From NCBI RefSeq assembly GCF_041734735.1, contig NC_134901.1, positions 16,512,302 to 16,576,301 on the forward strand: a stretch of DNA of 64,000 bases, read 5' to 3'. The stretch comes from Babylonia areolata (lineage: Eukaryota > Mollusca > Gastropoda > Neogastropoda > Buccinidae). A program made the position numbers and the translations under genes. Positions 45,935-55,372 of this stretch are shown one piece after another; within the stretch, counting starts at the first letter, position 1, and each line of letters begins with the position of its first letter. Below the pieces are notes generated by a model. It had not been told where the DNA came from, ran no database searches, and saw only the letters and a program-made list of their open reading frames with translations.

Positions 45935-48900
45935 AGTATTTAACCCCTAGGCTGCCTGCATGACGAGATAACTCGTCATCGAAATATTCTGACTTTTCCC
46001 TGCTTTGCATTCAGTTCGTTGACAAAAATGCTGGTAGCTTTAGCTTGGGGAATCTTTCTGGATTCTATTCATAGCTAGAAACACCATCTGCGTCATAAGG
46101 CAGTCCTTTATTTGAACGTTTTGGTTGGGTTACTGGCCGCAGTCTTTGCCTGGCTCCTCTTCTCGCTCGCTCAACAAAATGTCGGACTGACGCCGTGCTC
46201 AAGACACGCTATCGTGACGAACTAAATCAACCAAGATTACTTTCTTTAGCTAATGCTCAGAAAGAATTGGAGCATAAATTCGAAGGAGAAGACAGTGGTG
46301 AACATTTATAGGACGATTTGATAGAAAATAAAGGGAGCAATCAAGAGAGTGGCCAAGATACAACTATCAGTGAGTGATGCAGGCTGTTCAACTCTAGCAG
46401 ACGAATTTTTAGCAGGGCACCGTATGAGCTATTTTCTTGGCACTCAGCCAACGCGGTCTGATGACGTGACGGTGTGAGAGGGGTGAAGAGGAGGGGGGTG
46501 GAGACTGAGGGGGCGTGGCCTCACATTCATATTATCACTTGCAGAAGTCACAATGCATCTATTTCTTTTTCAGTTTTTTTTATATTGTGGTTGTTCTAGT
46601 ATGATTTTGTGTGTGCAGATATCCATTTGTCCAGAAAATGATATTTTTGTGCAAATTACCAGACTAATGTTTGTAATGAACAAGTTGAAAATGTGACAAA
46701 AAACAAAACACTGATTTCAAAACAACAGCATGTCACTTAAAATGCATAAAATGGGAAAACATCATGTGTTTTGTATTCTTTATTCATTTCCCTTTCAGAA
46801 AATATATACTTTTATGGGTCTTTCTCCAATAACAAAGAGCACAGAATTTTTTGAAAATTTATACCCGTTTTTTGTGAAAAAACCCTGGCAAATAGATTTC
46901 ACTTAAATCTTATTTTCCTGGCAGCGAAAGGGTTAAGAACATGTTTATGGTGACCAACCTTTGATATGTGTGTATGTGAGTTACAAACGACTGGAAACTT
47001 TTCAGGTAAGCCTGTTTTCAAACATTCCTACATGGTGTCAGCAAATGCATGAGTAGGGTTACTTCCATGCAGATTTTGGTGGTGACATTTTAACTTCTGT
47101 TTGTTTGGTTTTGTTTTGTTTTTCTTCCCTTTTAGTGACCCTCTGGACCCAAACCACATCTTGTCAGTATTCCAAAAATGTCCCACCCATCTTAATGTCT
47201 GTTCTGCATTGTATGGTACAGTTATACGTCCGTCCATTTCCTGAAAGGGACCTACTTTTCTGTTTTGTAGAATGTTCCAGACAGTGGTACTTCTGAGGCT
47301 CTGTTGGGGTTAAGAGATTGATTCCAGAATGGCTCAGTGTTTACATTAACTTTGGGGCTCTATTGGGTGTGTGTGGAAAAACTGGTTCCAAAATGGCTCA
47401 ATGTTTACAGTATCTTGGGGAGCTCTGTTTGGGTTGGGGAAACTGATTCTGAAATGGGTCCATGTTTACAGTATCTTGAGGGCTCAGTTTAGGGGTGGAA
47501 AAACTGGTTCCAAAATGGTTTCCATGACTGTTATGTAATAAGGCTTTGGCTCATGTTTCTAGGTCTGTTAGATAATAAGGCTTTGGATTTTGTTTCAAGG
47601 ACTGTTAGAAAATAGGGCTTTGTGTTATGTTTCCAGGACTGTTAGATAAGAGGGCTTTGGTTTATGTTTCCAGGACTGGCTTTGGTTTATGTTTCCAGGA
47701 CTGTTAGATAATAGGGCTTTGAATAAGGTTTCAGGGACTGATAGATACCGGTAATAAGGCATTGGAGCATGTTTCAGGGACTGATAGATAATAAGGCACT
47801 GGAACATGTTTCAGGGACTGATAGATAATAGGGCTTTGAATAAGGTTTCAGGGACTGATAGATAATAAGGCACTGGAACATGTTTCAGGGACTGATAGAT
47901 AATAGGGCTTTGAATAAGGTTTCAGGGACTGATAGATAATAAGGCACTGGAACATGTTTCAGGGACTGATAGATAATAGGGCTTTGAATAAGGTTTCAGG
48001 GACTGATAGATAATAAGGCACTGGAACATGTTTCAGGGACTGTTGGATTATGTTTCCGGTACTGTTTTTGATAAGGCACTGGAACATGTTTCAGGGACTG
48101 ATAGGTAATAAGGCATTGGAGCATGTTTCAGGGACTGATAGATAATAAGGCATTGGAGCATGTTTCAGGGACTGATAGATAATAAGGCACTGGAACATGT
48201 TTCAGGGACTGATAGATAATAAGGCACTGGAGCATGTTTCAGGGACTGATAGATAATAAGGCACTGGAACATGTTTCAGGGACTGTTGGATTATGTTTCC
48301 GGTACTGTTTTTGATAAGGCACTGGAACATGTTTCAGGGACTGTTGGATTATGTTTCCGGTACTGTTTTTGATAAGGCACTGGAACATGTTTCAGGGACT
48401 GATAGATAATAAGGCACTGGAACATGTTTCAGGGACTGATAAATAATAAGGCACTGGAACATGTTTCAGGGACTGATAGATAATAAGGCACTGGAGCATG
48501 TTTCAGGGACTGATAAATAATAAGGCACTGGAACATGTTTCAGGGACTGATAAATAATAAGGCACTGGAACATGTTTCAGGGACTGATAGGTAATAAGGC
48601 ACTGGAGCATGTTTCAGGGACTGATAGATAATAAGGCACTGGAACATGTTTCAGGGACTGATAAATAATAAGGCACTGGAACATGTTTCAGGGACTGATA
48701 GGTAATAAGGCATTGGAGCATGTTTCAGGAACTGATAGATAATAAGGCACTGGAACATGTTTCAGGGACTGATAGATAATAAGGCATTGGAGCGTGTTTC
48801 AGGGACTGATAGATAATAAGGCATTGGAGCATGTTTCAGGGACTGTTGGATTATGTTTCCGGTACTGTTTTTGATAAGGCATTGGAATATGTTTCCAAGT

Positions 48901-51011
48901 CTGTTAGATGATATGGCTTTAGTTTATGTTACCACGTCTGTTAGATGATAAGGCTTTGGATTATGTTGCCATGAATGTCAGATGATAAAGCTTTGTTTTG
49001 TGCTTCAGGGGCTGTTAGATAATAAGGCTTTGGATTATGTTTCAGGGAGTGAAATTTGGGGATTTGGATTCTGCAGAATCTCCAGAATATGCTGGACTTG
49101 CTGTTGCTCATCTGGCAGCAGGTGTGGTTTTTTGATTGTGTGTTGTGGATGTGTGTGTGTGAAAGAGAGTATTTGTAGGTATTTTTGAGTATGTGTGTGT
49201 GTGTTCTGTGTATATGTGTGTGTGTGTGTGTGTTTGAGAGTGTGTGATTGTGTGTGTGTGTGTGTGTGTTTCCAGTCGCCACCTGTTTGTTAATCATTCA
49301 GAATGCTGTCGACCCACATCAGATGTACTCTCGACTTCAGTTCACAATGTCCTACAATGGTTTGTATTATTATTGGTTAACTTCAAAATTGTTGTACCCC
49401 TCGACCACCGCTGGTGGTGAGTATGCTTGCCTACTGAAGGGCTGTCGCCTCACGGAGAGAGGAGAGAAGACAGAGCTTACAGGTCAGGATGTTGGTCGTC
49501 ATCCTGTGACTTGGACTTCCTCCTCTTGGGACCACATAGCTTTTGATCAGCAGAATCAGCGACACCATTTATAAATACAAAAAAAAAAGAAAAAAGGAGT
49601 GGCTGCATTTTTGCTTCATGCCATGTTGATTGATCTCATTTCTACTTCATGCCATGTTGATTGATCTCATTTTTGCTTCATGCCATGTTGATTGATCTCA
49701 TTTCCCCCACAGTTGAGCAGTGAAGGGGATAGCCAACAGGTAAAGAAAACAGGTGTTGGTGATTGTATTTATACACACACCTTAGATGACATGTTCAGTT
49801 TGATGATAATATTTACCACCCGCATCAGGTTGCCGGTTTACATGGTTTTATAGACGGTGGTGTTGGCGTGACTTGATCTTACTTGCAAGGCTGTAAATAA
49901 GATTACTTTTTTTTTTCTTTTTTCTTTTTTTTTTTTTTTTTTTTGTCAGCAAGCTTTTTTTTTCTCTCTTTTTTGTTCGTTGCTGTTGATATTTTTGAAT
50001 AACCAAAAAAAAAAGATACTTGTGTGCACATAAACAAAATCCCAGGACGTCAGTATGAAAACGGAGAATATCACTGCCCACATTTAGTGTTGTAATTCTT
50101 AGTTCCATGTGGACTGCCAGCACTGAGACTGAGACTGTAGCAAACTAACGTATGTATGGCTGTGTATAGGGGGCAAGGAGGGGTGCTTGGGTGGGGTTGG
50201 AGGGGTGGGGTAGGGGGTGGCTCAGGATGAGGTATGCCAATGAACTGGTGCAGATAGGGAGCAGCAAAAAAAAAAAAAAAAAAAAAAAACCAGTAGAGAA
50301 GGTTAATAGATATTGTCATTCTGTCGGTGTCAGGTAGATAGGTACCCCTCCATGCTTAATCCCCACCCCACCCAATCCTCCCCACCCCTTTCTTGCTGTG
50401 CTTGAGTGGACTTTCTCTTTTGGTCATTTTTATCAAAGGTGTGTGTGTGAATGTAAAACCTGAATACAAAAACAACAACTGAAAAACAGAAAATATGATT
50501 ATTATCGGGTTTTACTTTGTCTGTCAGTGTGTGTGTGTGTTCATTCTTTAGTTTGACATCTTTTCACTATAACAGTCTAGTGATATTAGACAAAGTGTGT
50601 GTGTGTGTGTGTGGTGTGTGTGTTTAACTTGTTTGCTTCATTGTTGTGTTTTTCCTTTCAGACCCAGCTGTGATGAAGAAAACTGGGCGTGTTCTGATCA
50701 CTGGGGACTTGGGTGCTGAATACGGCTTTGTGGATGTCGATGGTGAGACCTGTGACCATTCGTTTGTTTATGTACACTTGGCAGATCTTTGTCTTCTGTT
50801 TTTTGTGCTGCTGTCTTGTTGGCTGAACGTTCCCACTGATGGTACTTAGTGAGTTTATGACTGACCTGTGTTCACGTAGGCATGGTGCATGCAATGCACA
50901 CACACATTCTGTGTGCACTTGCTCAACCACACACACTCTCACTGAGACTGCAGACACACAATGTCACATGTATGTACATAAGTATGCACTGATACACAGA
51001 CACATGCAGAG

Positions 51012-51056
<45 letters not shown>

Positions 51057-51398
51057 TGTGTGCACACACACAGGTGCATATAATAGGTAGATAGTAATTT
51101 CAACACACAGAACACATGAAGAGATATAAAGATAAACATGCATCCCCTCTTCTTCCCCTCAGAGACGCACACACATATATGCACACACGCATACACACAT
51201 ACATGCGGACATGAGTACACCCACACCCACTCGTTGTATGCTTACACACTCATTGCATGCACTCATGCATGCACACATGCACTAACACACACTAACACAC
51301 ATACACATTCCATGCACACACACACACACACATGTACATGCACATTTGATACATGCATTCATGCTCATTACATATGCGCACAAACACAAACAGACACA

Positions 51399-51432
<34 letters not shown>

Positions 51433-51672
51433 TGTGTACGCGTGCGCAAGCACACATGCACACGTACTCACACACACATCAGAAGAAAAAAAATTAATTC
51501 TCCTGGCTCATAAAGAAACACCTCTTTTCTCCCAGGCACCCGTCGCTACTCGATGCGTGAGCTGGGCTTTATCCTGTCATACATGACAGGCAACACCATC
51601 TTCCTCAGCATCATTCCAAGCTTCTTCAAGATTCCCTGCTGGATTCTATCTCTCAGTGGCAGCAAATTCTAG
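36657..51672 (+). CDS. DHRS1: DHRS1, complete, nine coding exons, 319 residues
   Basis: DHRS1 is a classical-type short-chain dehydrogenase/reductase, an NAD(P)H-dependent oxidoreductase reported on ER membranes. Nine exons total 960 coding bases including the TAG stop. The cofactor motif TGATRGIG is at residues 15-22 and NNAYSG at 102-107. Asn132, Ser161/162 and the catalytic YGVGK (Tyr174, Lys178) form the usual tetrad. [17 protein letters not shown] and [10 protein letters not shown] are DHRS1-type signatures, and the C-terminus [15 protein letters not shown] ends in SKF as in vertebrates. Length fits the family (human 313). The start at 36657 directly precedes the Rossmann strand and follows a spliced 5'UTR acceptor at 36649. 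Introns 4 and 6 hold arrays made from the gene's own splice sites. Confidence 0.96.
37551..37645. repeat. (CA)n(GA)n microsatellite
   Basis: CA run followed by GA run in DHRS1 intron 1. Confidence 0.95.
37645..38070 (+). mobile_element. Decayed LINE endonuclease fragment
   Basis: [17 protein letters not shown] resembles the GDFN.HS..WD motif. Downstream, AKKLKT and [10 protein letters not shown] frames look like the linker. It is heavily decayed. Confidence 0.45.
38691..38755 (+). CDS. DHRS1: DHRS1 coding exon 2
   Basis: 65 bases encode [20 protein letters not shown] to AE, the cofactor-specificity loop with basic residues after the second strand. The acceptor is ggcag and the donor gtgtgt. 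Confidence 0.93.
39314..39713 (+). mobile_element. SINE family C, full length
   Basis: AAGTGGCAGAATGGTTAAGA to CTGCTTGAGAAACGGAAACTG, in DHRS1 intron 2. Confidence 0.88.
39799..39942 (+). CDS. DHRS1: DHRS1 coding exon 3
   Basis: 144 bases encode [20 protein letters not shown] to [13 protein letters not shown]. The acceptor is acgcag and the donor gtcagt. It contains the NNAYSG structural motif. Confidence 0.96.
39970..40240 (-). mobile_element. 5'-truncated LINE 3'UTR
   Basis: It is the inverted 3' end of the LINE at 17226, with (TAA)n-like start, CTGGACATTTATCAGCGCCT and ATTGCACAAAGCGC. It sits in DHRS1 intron 3. Confidence 0.75.
40399..40615. repeat. ~65-bp duplication separated by (CA)n
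   Basis: TAGTTGTGGATCAGCAGATT followed by ACAAAATTGATAACAT occurs at about 40424 and 40561, in DHRS1 intron 3. Confidence 0.9.
40953..41032 (+). CDS. DHRS1: DHRS1 coding exon 4
   Basis: 80 bases encode [18 protein letters not shown] to INNVGL and end in split codon AG|. The acceptor is ttgcag and the donor gtgtgt. It includes the tetrad Asn. Confidence 0.95.
42017..42691 (-). mobile_element. Deleted piggyBac element in the exon 5 array
   Basis: Outer ends TTAACCCTTTGAGCCC and GGGCTCAAAGGGTTAA are perfect inverted repeats with TTAA. A neighbouring array unit (GATGTGGTTTAACCTGTCTT) preserves the empty target. Inner copies of the terminus (GCTTTACCGGTGG, near 42039 and 42578) form a second inverted pair. 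Confidence 0.85.
42149..42535 (-). pseudogene. piggyBac transposase N-terminal remnant
   Basis: The frame reads [16 protein letters not shown], then [17 protein letters not shown] and a run of Asp/Glu/Ser ([17 protein letters not shown]). A basic start, a YTTQQ..D-type helix and an acidic stretch are usual for the N-terminus of piggyBac transposases. The DDD catalytic core and Cys-rich tail are missing. Confidence 0.65.
43123..43255 (+). CDS. DHRS1: DHRS1 coding exon 5
   Basis: 133 bases encode [34 protein letters not shown] and [10 protein letters not shown], carrying the catalytic Ser, Tyr and Lys. The acceptor is gtgtag and the donor gtaagg. The acceptor and first ~22 exon bases are repeated in the array upstream. 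Confidence 0.97.
43348..43515. repeat. (CA)n cluster
   Basis: Interrupted CA repeats in DHRS1 intron 5. Confidence 0.9.
43795..44301 (+). mobile_element. Unclassified ~0.5-kb element, direct copy
   Basis: It begins with the hairpin GACTCACTTGTGTAAACAAA-GTGAGTC and ends GTGAGTCTTGAAGGCCTTGC. It matches 19069-19685 in the opposite orientation. Confidence 0.75.
44325..44705 (-). mobile_element. SINE family E, diverged copy
   Basis: GAGTGGGCTTTTACATGTAT, CATAACCCACCAACTCTG and a partly duplicated AACTGGGAGATC segment identify it. It directly precedes DHRS1 exon 6. Confidence 0.75.
44778..44903 (+). CDS. DHRS1: DHRS1 coding exon 6
   Basis: 126 bases encode [19 protein letters not shown] to SLVKEDQFK in phase 0/0. 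The acceptor is ttacag. The donor gtgaat is non-optimal and is the first unit of a tandem array. Confidence 0.95.
44895..45939 (+). repeat. Array of ~16 units copying the DHRS1 exon 6 donor
   Basis: The exon 6/intron junction CAATTCAAA|GTGAATATCC is the first of about 16 degenerate ~55-70-bp units. Each consists of AGAAATTTATG, GTGAATATCCTGTAATGTG, a (GT)n run and TGAAAATCATACAAGG. Every unit carries a GTGAAT-like pseudo-donor. Confidence 0.93.
45940..46936. mobile_element. TTAA-flanked piggyBac-like element, ~1.0 kb
   Basis: Ends are TTAACCCCTAGGCTGCCTGC and the reverse complement of TTAACCCTTTCGCTGCC. Internal frame [20 protein letters not shown] continues acidic, again like a transposase N-terminus. 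It lies directly after the exon 6 donor array. Confidence 0.7.
46937..47285. other. Unassigned part of DHRS1 intron 6
   Basis: Nothing recognised. It lies between the piggyBac-like element and the 60-bp repeat. Confidence 0.5.
47286..47524 (+). repeat. ~60-bp repeat, four copies
   Basis: Units start with GGCTCTGTT and contain AACTGGTTCCAAAATGGCTC and GTTTACAGTATCTTG. They precede the 37-bp array in DHRS1 intron 6. Confidence 0.9.
47511..49052 (+). repeat. 37-bp minisatellite copying the DHRS1 exon 7 acceptor
   Basis: Some 35-40 units alternate TAATAAGGCACTGGAACATG and TTTCAGGGACTGATAGA. The last unit, TTGGATTATGTTTCAG|GGAGTGA, is the real exon 7 splice acceptor. Longer variant units contain GGATTATGTTTCCGGTACTG. 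The middle of the array is nearly homogeneous and the edges diverged, which points to recent unequal exchange. Confidence 0.96.
49046..49121 (+). CDS. DHRS1: DHRS1 coding exon 7
   Basis: 76 bases encode [20 protein letters not shown] and AHLAA. The acceptor tttcag is the last unit of a long 37-bp array. The donor is gtgtgg. Confidence 0.93.
49122..50661. other. DHRS1 intron 7
   Basis: Holds a (GT)n, the 37-bp repeat at 49604, poly-T/A runs and G/C-rich GGGGTGG stretches. No exon. Confidence 0.6.
49604..49705. repeat. 37-bp repeat, about three copies
   Basis: TTTTGCTTCATGCCATGTTG followed by ATTGATCTCAT repeats in DHRS1 intron 7. Confidence 0.9.
50662..50742 (+). CDS. DHRS1: DHRS1 coding exon 8
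   Basis: 81 bases encode [18 protein letters not shown] and AEYGFVDVD, the family's ALATDP-to-RYGLRDVDG segment. The acceptor is tttcag and the donor gtgaga. Confidence 0.95.
50885..51485. repeat. (CA)n-rich cluster, ~600 bp
   Basis: Interrupted CA repeats fill most of DHRS1 intron 8 up to just before the exon 9 acceptor. Confidence 0.9.
51536..51672 (+). CDS. DHRS1: DHRS1 coding exon 9 with stop
   Basis: 137 bases encode [19 protein letters not shown] to [10 protein letters not shown] and a TAG at 51670-51672. The acceptor is cccag. The hydrophobic C-terminal segment is typical of DHRS1. Confidence 0.95.
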
Positions 51673-51850
51673 CGGAAAGCATGACAGAATCTGTCCTTTC
51701 CCCTCCAAGATGAGAAGGATCAACTTTCTGAGGAAAACAGGAAAAGGACCTACAGAATCTGTCCTCCTTTTGGACAAAGTTTAGGGGAAAACAAGAAAAG
51801 GACATCTGCAGAACAAGTCATCCTTGTAGACAAATTTCAGGGGATAACAT
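51673..51850 (+). repeat. ~65-bp repeat, three copies, in the DHRS1 3'UTR
   Basis: Starting at the stop codon, units of the form ..ACAGAATCTGTCCT..GGAAAACAGGAAAAGGAC repeat about three times with moderate divergence. This is another array anchored on a gene boundary. Confidence 0.65.
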
Positions 51851-51925
51851 ACGAGTGGGCTTTTACGTGTATGACTGTTTTTACCCTGCAATATTGGCAA
51901 TATTACCATTTACAGGTGTTTGCAT
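51848..51925 (-). mobile_element. SINE family E, fragment in the DHRS1 3'UTR
   Basis: ATACGAGTGGGCTTTTACGT followed by GTATGACTGTTTTTACCC matches the family E tail-proximal region. Confidence 0.7.
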
Positions 51926-52007
51926 GCTGGTCACCTGAAGTCTTTTCGGTATTTGATTTGTTTTGTGGGTGTTAAATGCTTTATGGCATGAAGGTGAATA
52001 TTATTGT

Positions 52008-52145
52008 AATGTGAACTGATTGCGATTAACAGAATGACTGCCATCCAAACTGATCGTGGTGAATAGAATGACTATCATCCAACCTGATTGTGATGAATAG
52101 AATGACTATCATCTGACCTGATTGTGATGAATAGAATGAATGTAA
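52008..52145 (+). repeat. ~36-bp repeat, four copies, in the DHRS1 3'UTR
   Basis: Units read GAATAGAATGACTATCATCC followed by a variable (A/T)CCTGATTGTGATG. Confidence 0.8.
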
Positions 52146-52177
52146 TTAACCTGAACTGGTTGTTATTTATGATTCAG

Positions 52178-52535
52178 AATAAAGCGGGTAGGGGGATATT
52201 TTGTGCCAAGAACTATGTTGTGTACTTTGGTGCATACAGATAACGTTTTTGTTGAGTTGCGATCACAATATTGATTGCTTTAACTAGTCTTTATTGAAGG
52301 TATATCTTCCATGTATGTTAGTGTATGCTTGCCAGTGTGTAATTTTTATTTGAATGTTTAGTGTTCCAGTTATGATTTTGAACATGTTTTTGGTGTTCAA
52401 GCCTAGTGAATGTTGATTTTGAAAATTTGTTTATGCTTTGCATGCCCTGACCAGACTCATTTGGTAATAAAAGGTTTCTAACTTTTTCTTCAACTGTTTA
52501 GAAAGAATACACCTTTTGTTTTCATCTTGAATAAA
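52178..52535 (+). promoter_or_regulatory. DHRS1 polyadenylation signals
   Basis: AATAAA occurs at 52178, near 52465 and at 52530, downstream of the DHRS1 stop. The 3'UTR would be about 0.5-0.9 kb. Which signal is used cannot be told from sequence. Confidence 0.55.
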
Positions 52536-52719
52536 GTAACATATTTTAAAGGTGGTTTGTTTTTCTTTTCGCCTCCACTGTCATTTTAAGATTTTTTTGT
52601 TCATGGGTGTGTTTGTGAATGGCAGTGTGTGGTTTGTCGTTTTTGAGTGTGAATGGGTGGTAGTCAGTGAAATGTGTCTGAATTCTCTTGGAAAAATGTG
52701 CTATACAGATTTCATTCAT

Positions 52720-52830
52720 TAGTAGTAGTAGTAATAGTAGCAGCAGCAGCAGTAGTAGTAGCAGTAGTAGAAGAAGAATACAGTGATATGTTGTTGCCAG
52801 AAAACTATAGACACTGAAATAGTTATGATA

Positions 52831-52888
<58 letters not shown>

Positions 52889-52892
52889 ATAA
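52720..52892. repeat. (TAG)n, (CT)n, (CA)n microsatellites
   Basis: Trinucleotide AGT/AGC units, then CT and CA runs, downstream of DHRS1. Confidence 0.92.
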
Positions 52893-54160
52893 ACTCACAC
52901 ACAAACATCTAAAAATAATCAATATGCATGATTTATTAAAAGCTTTTGTCACATGCTCAATGGAAAGGGTGTAACAATATTAACACTATGTTATACATAG
53001 TATTAAGATATATGTGTGTAAAAATACACACACACACATACACATTGTTTGAGTGAAAGTGAAGCATACAGATCAACATATTTATTTGAGGATTTTTTTA
53101 AAAAACAGCAGCAGACAGAGTTTGAGTGAGTATAAACATGAATCCATTTCTTTTTCAGTTCCAAGACATTCCTTTCTCCACAACATAGGGTTCTTTCTGA
53201 ACAACTACTGCAGAGACAGTCTCACATGAAAAGAAGATACGTAGCTGTGTTAGTGCTATGAAAGGAGAGAGGACAATCAAAAATCCAAATGACGAATACA
53301 GAACAAAGTCTTAACATGACAATGATTGACATGGTGTTAGAAGTGTGTACTGAGAATGGTGAATTTAATAAGATAATGATTAAACTTTACAATGTGCCAT
53401 AGAAACTGTGTGTACATGCAGCCATGGCTTGACTTTTTGAACAAAGGGGGTTGTCCACAGCTGCTGCCTCCAGATCACCAGTGGAACAGCAAGGACTCCC
53501 CGCCACCCCCTCACCCCACCAACCTTCATCTATGAACTTCACACCCATTTGGACAGCCAGGGCTTCCCTTTGGCACACCACGGACCTCCCACCAGTTCAC
53601 AGACATCCAGGACTAAACCCCTCTAACATTCCTTCACCAAACCAAGACCCAAGCCCTGAAAAACTTGACCGAAATAGTGTCAGCTAATAAAATGGTCAAA
53701 CTCAACTAACAGCATATCTTGCTGCATGCAGACTGTTGTTTGTTGAGGCCAGTGAGGGATTGGCAGGCCTGGCTGTTTGAGACCTCAGCGAGGGTTTAGT
53801 CTGTTGTGGGTTTGGTGCTGCAGTGTCGTGTATGGTTCTTTCACCCCCATCTCTTTTAGTCCTCATGGCCAACCCTGCATGCATTCTGGAAGGAAGAGCC
53901 TGGAGAAGGGTGTGTCACTAGTCCTCACAAATGGAGGCTGAAGCAGACCACTGGCGACGACCAGTGACAGGCCTGTCACATGTATGCCTGTACATACAGT
54001 GAGGATCATACCATCAGCAGTGCACTGTCAGAACAAGCTGAAGTTCATTACTAAGCTTAATGCAGTTCAACCCTCTGCTTCTGTAAGCAGTAGAACAGAT
54101 ATTTTTAAAAAAAATTAAGCAAAAGCACATCTGGAGCACTTTGATCGTTTTCAGGGAGAT
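52893..54160. other. Intergenic, between converging DHRS1 and TIFA
   Basis: No coding sequence recognised. Composition is more mixed than in the introns. Confidence 0.5.
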
Positions 54161-54164
54161 CTGC

Positions 54165-54386
54165 CATACGTCAGTGATTGTTTATGGAGAGATCTACCAT
54201 AAAAACAAAACTATCTGTTACACTGCTGAAATGTTTTTGTTCCCTCAGGCAACAGTTGATCATCAGTAGTTGGCATACCATATGACAGTGATTGTTTATG
54301 AAGAGATCTACCATAAAAACAGAACTGTTACACTGCTGAAAAGTTTTTGTTCCATCAGGCAACAGTTGATCCTCAGTAGTAGGCAT
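54165..54386. repeat. ~122-bp segment repeated about twice
   Basis: Blocks containing GTGATTGTTTATG, AGATCTACCATAAAAACA and CAGGCAACAGTTGATC occur twice in tandem, with a partial first unit. It lies downstream of the putative TIFA polyA signal. Confidence 0.85.
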
Positions 54387-54770
54387 GTCTGTCAATGTCA
54401 GGTTGCCTTGAGGCCACACATTTACAGAAGACCCCTTTGTATCACTGAAGTAGCTTTTAGATGTATCTGTTTTGATTTTACCTGCACCACACACTGTTGA
54501 CAGTAACAGCTCAGTGGAAGAGAGAGCCGGGCGGTTGGATCACACTTGAATATATATCATACACTCAGCTTCCTCTTCCCAGCGTGTGTCTTCCTTTGGG
54601 AACACGTCCCATGAACCCACTGACACTGTTGACATTGACTTCCACCCGCCAGACATGGGAGTAAAGAAGACAGCATTAGTTGGATCTGACTCACAAATTG
54701 GACAGGTGACCTGATCGACAAACTAGACAGTTTGTTGTTTTTTCTCCTGGGTGTCTGGTTTAAACAGTAT

Positions 54771-54776
54771 TTTATT
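54771..54776 (-). promoter_or_regulatory. Candidate TIFA polyadenylation signal
   Basis: AATAAA on the minus strand, about 560 bases after the stop, is the first such hexamer downstream. Confidence 0.45.
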
Positions 54777-55156
54777 TTCAAACAGGTTGCAATACAAACA
54801 CAATCACGAATTCAGGACAACAAAGTCTTTCAAAAAGTCCTACCCTCAAGTGTTTAACAGATAAATATGATATATGTGTCATGTGTTTTGCAAAGCACAG
54901 CCTGTACCCAAATTTTACATGAAGCCATTTCCACTCCAGTTTTATGATGACCAAATATTTTGTTTTTACAGCCTTTGAAACAGTCCAGTTGTAACCACCC
55001 ACACCCCCTCATTCTTTGTCACCTTTTTCCTTTTTTTCATCTGCTTCAAAGTCTATAACACAAAATTAGGTTTTAAAAGCAAATGGCCAGTCCAAAGTTA
55101 GTGTGCCCAGTTTTGTTTCCTAACTGACATCAGACGCGGTCTCCTTTTTACGTGCT

Positions 55157-55372
55157 GTGCATAAGAATTATTTTACTTGACAAACATGTTTTCTTCAGCT
55201 TGACGTTCATCGTCTAAGAATTATTTTACTTGACAAACATATTTTTCTTCGGTTTGACGTTCATCGTCTAAGAATTGTTTTACTGACAAACATGTTTTTC
55301 TTCAGCTTGACGTTCATCGTCTAAGAATTGTTTTACTGACAAACATATTTTTCTTCAGCTTGACGTTCATCG
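55157..55372 (-). repeat. ~53-bp array copying the 3' coding end of TIFA
   Basis: On the minus strand the coding end GATGAACGTCAAGCTGAAGA through the TAA is followed by three further copies of the same segment. Each includes the region encoding DERQAEEK.VCQ and its stop. The conserved block ACGTTCATCGT (plus strand) recurs at about 55203, 55257, 55309 and 55362. Only the first unit is coding. Confidence 0.93.

Noticed and set aside
47511-49045. CRISPR-like array of 37-bp units
   Set aside because: There are no unique spacers, the genome is eukaryotic, and the units are contiguous minisatellite repeats.
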